Source: JAIOSM01 sp964565415
GTDB taxonomy: Bacteria; Desulfobacterota; Desulfobacteria; Desulfobacterales; Desulfobacteraceae
NCBI GenBank assembly: GCA_964565415.1
Contig: CAZMEX010000009.1
Span: 7,950-71,949 of the forward strand
Direction of reading: 5' to 3'
DNA: 64,000 bases
The first letter of the stretch is position 1, and each line of letters begins with the position of its first letter. Below the pieces are notes generated by a model. The model did no database searches and was not told the origin of the DNA. It was given only the letters and a program-made list of their open reading frames with translations. Both the position numbers and the translations under genes were made by a program. Below, piece after piece: positions 62,628-64,000 of this stretch.

Positions 62628-64000
62628 GGTTTATAAACCTCCTGGCAAGAATCTTGGGGTTGTTCATCATATATACAGCTTTTTTCCAGATCTTAAAATC
62701 CATATCATCTTGGGGCAATAACTTTTCAGGAAAATTTGCTTCACTTGTTAACAGCACAAGTAGCAATACCTTGGGCGGCAATAAAGCATGAATTTGTTTT
62801 ATGTAGTACAATAGACCTCTAACAGGTGGCTGCCAGGCTTCCTGAACAAGAATGACAAGATCCAATGAATCAAAACAGCTTTTTTTAATATGCATTGTAT
62901 CTGCCTCAATATCAAATTCAATGTCCAGAACCTTTTGAACCTTGTACAATATACCTGTTTTAATTCCATTTAAGATAATCTGTTCAGCTTTTTTCCCATA
63001 TACCTGTCTTGAAATAAGCACAAGTGCAGACTGACCTGAAATTCCTACAGGATCGGGCTTAAGGGAGGATTTATCCATTTTTTCACCAGGCTTCACTAGT
63101 GTTTCTCCGGCATCCACGGACAAAACCGGGGATTTCATTCTTGCAATCAAGTCATTGAATGCGTGGGTATTAAAATCAAAACCCAACAGAGCTTTTTTTT
63201 GTGCAAAGTATCCACCCAGAAGCAAAACAGCTCGGGGAATAATGGCATAAAACACAATTCCCATGCATAAAAACGGCCACCATGAAACAAGATCCTGGGT
63301 GGCAAGTACATTAATACCATTTTTGAGAACAATTCTGCTGCCTTTGATTTGATCGATTCCAGGGCAGGCTAAAAATTCCGGTATCCAGTTGATCCAGGGC
63401 CATGCCATTTTGGAAACAATTTCATACATGGTCTGGCTGGATGCAAGCACTGTGGATTGCCATCCAAAGGCAAGATCCCGGACCATAATCTTAAAAAATG
63501 TTCCCCCGAGAGAACCTGTTGAAAAACCAATGGAAAACCAGGATGTCAGCATGAAAAAAGGCCAGAAGAACAAGCCTTTATACGCTATTTTTTTTTGTTT
63601 CACTACCTGGGTAATAAACTCTATGGCATCAAGGTTTTTTTTAAACTTTTCTCCTCTATATTTTTGAAGCAGATATGGTAATCCTTTGAACATCAGAGCA
63701 TATAAAAATAGATAAATAATGGAAAAGGGGCTGGAATTTGATGATCGTGAAAACCCAAGCATGCAGTACAGCCCCAGAAGAGAGGATACTATAATCAATA
63801 CCAGGGGTACTAAAATAAAAACCATTACAAATACAGTGACATTAATGGGCTGGGCTCCATGATAGGTCAGAAAGGAGGAGACAATGGATATACCAGACAG
63901 CAGACCTGTTACTATCATAATATACTTCATTATTCTATAAAGTATTGAAAACAGTGTTCCCGGCAGAAAAGAAAATTTTTTATCCCCTTTTTTACTCCCT
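62617..64000 (-). CDS. DUF2868-type membrane protein, 5' end cut by window edge
   Basis: The annotated ATG is at 63930, but the frame stays open to the right edge (23 further codons including LPGTLFSILYR), so the gene likely starts beyond 64000. Visible: about 460 residues with membrane segments near the N terminus (IMIVTGLLSGISIVSSF, and VFVMVFILVPLVLIIVSSLLG), two more near 110-135 and 215-240, and a soluble C-terminal part with LVILVQEAWQPPVRG. It pairs with the GTPase gene that overlaps its 3' end. Confidence 0.8.
   Translation of the reverse strand, partial: GSKKGDKKFSFLPGTLFSILYRIMKYIMIVTGLLSGISIVSSFLTYHGAQPINVTVFVMVFILVPLVLIIVSSLLGLYCMLGFSRSSNSSPFSIIYLFLYALMFKGLPYLLQKYRGEKFKKNLDAIEFITQVVKQKKIAYKGLFFWPFFMLTSWFSIGFSTGSLGGTFFKIMVRDLAFGWQSTVLASSQTMYEIVSKMAWPWINWIPEFLACPGIDQIKGSRIVLKNGINVLATQDLVSWWPFLCMGIVFYAIIPRAVLLLGGYFAQKKALLGFDFNTHAFNDLIARMKSPVLSVDAGETLVKPGEKMDKSSLKPDPVGISGQSALVLISRQVYGKKAEQIILNGIKTGILYKVQKVLDIEFDIEADTMHIKKSCFDSLDLVILVQEAWQPPVRGLLYYIKQIHALLPPKVLLLVLLTSEANFPEKLLPQDDMDFKIWKKAVYMMNNPKILARRFINHDS

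Noticed and set aside
1..64000. tRNA, rRNA, CRISPR arrays, transposases, phage genes
   Set aside because: Looked for in the gaps and among the proteins; none was supported.

Overview
The window looks like a stretch of chromosome from a strictly anaerobic, sulfate-reducer-like deltaproteobacterium (Desulfobacteraceae type). This is inferred from gene content: a class I hybrid-cluster protein with an HcpR-like regulator, a small siroheme/ferredoxin protein, many ferredoxin and radical SAM proteins, CbiK, and two-component systems of the kind common in that group. The sequence is AT-rich and densely coded. I see no rRNA, tRNA, CRISPR array, insertion sequence or prophage.

Left part (1-15621). 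The window opens with the end of a CvfB-like S1 protein, a radical SAM/SPASM protein, an SRPBCC protein and a membrane hybrid histidine kinase. A minus-strand nitrosative-stress operon follows (hcp, HD-domain protein, ferredoxin protein, siroheme protein). It diverges from an HcpR-like Crp/Fnr regulator, with a TTGAT-N4-GTCAA operator between them. Next is a two-gene module of a membrane SPFH protein and an 1104-residue double-AAA+ protein with a Lon-type Ser-Lys protease domain, then a fused formiminotransferase-cyclodeaminase.

Centre (15884-40604). A promoter, a cobalamin riboswitch and an intrinsic terminator precede about 24 kb of tightly packed plus-strand genes, most overlapping by 4 bases. 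In order these are a CcsA-like/ResB-like membrane pair, a BtuFCD-type ABC importer, a radical SAM/SPASM protein, CobN, a complete TonB2-type energising complex (DUF3450, long ExbB, ExbB, ExbD, TonB, TPR), a TonB-dependent receptor, ChlD- and ChlI-type AAA+ chelatase subunits, an ABC-2 exporter, CbiZ, CbiK and an exported glycerophosphodiester phosphodiesterase-family protein. Together they could carry a corrinoid or other metallo-tetrapyrrole across both membranes, remodel it and insert metal. The role of the CcsA/ResB pair, the radical SAM protein, the exporter and the phosphodiesterase is not explained by known B12 salvage. This is the best candidate for a new system. A second FecBCD-type importer (40856-43819) follows behind a leader with two strong hairpins.

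Right part. From 44189 to 52318 there is an orphan periplasmic binding protein, a histidine kinase and a sigma-54 response regulator. They are followed by a 16-bp perfect inverted repeat, a sigma-54-like promoter, and a probable operon of USP, degenerate cytidylate-kinase-like membrane protein, TauE/SafE exporter, CheY-like receiver and a 48-residue protein. A minus-strand BtuB-like receptor has its own cobalamin riboswitch and terminator. The window closes with a 1600-residue exonuclease-like/RecQ/UvrD helicase fusion, a double ACT protein and a GTPase/membrane protein pair (DUF3482/DUF2868 type), the last of which runs off the right edge.
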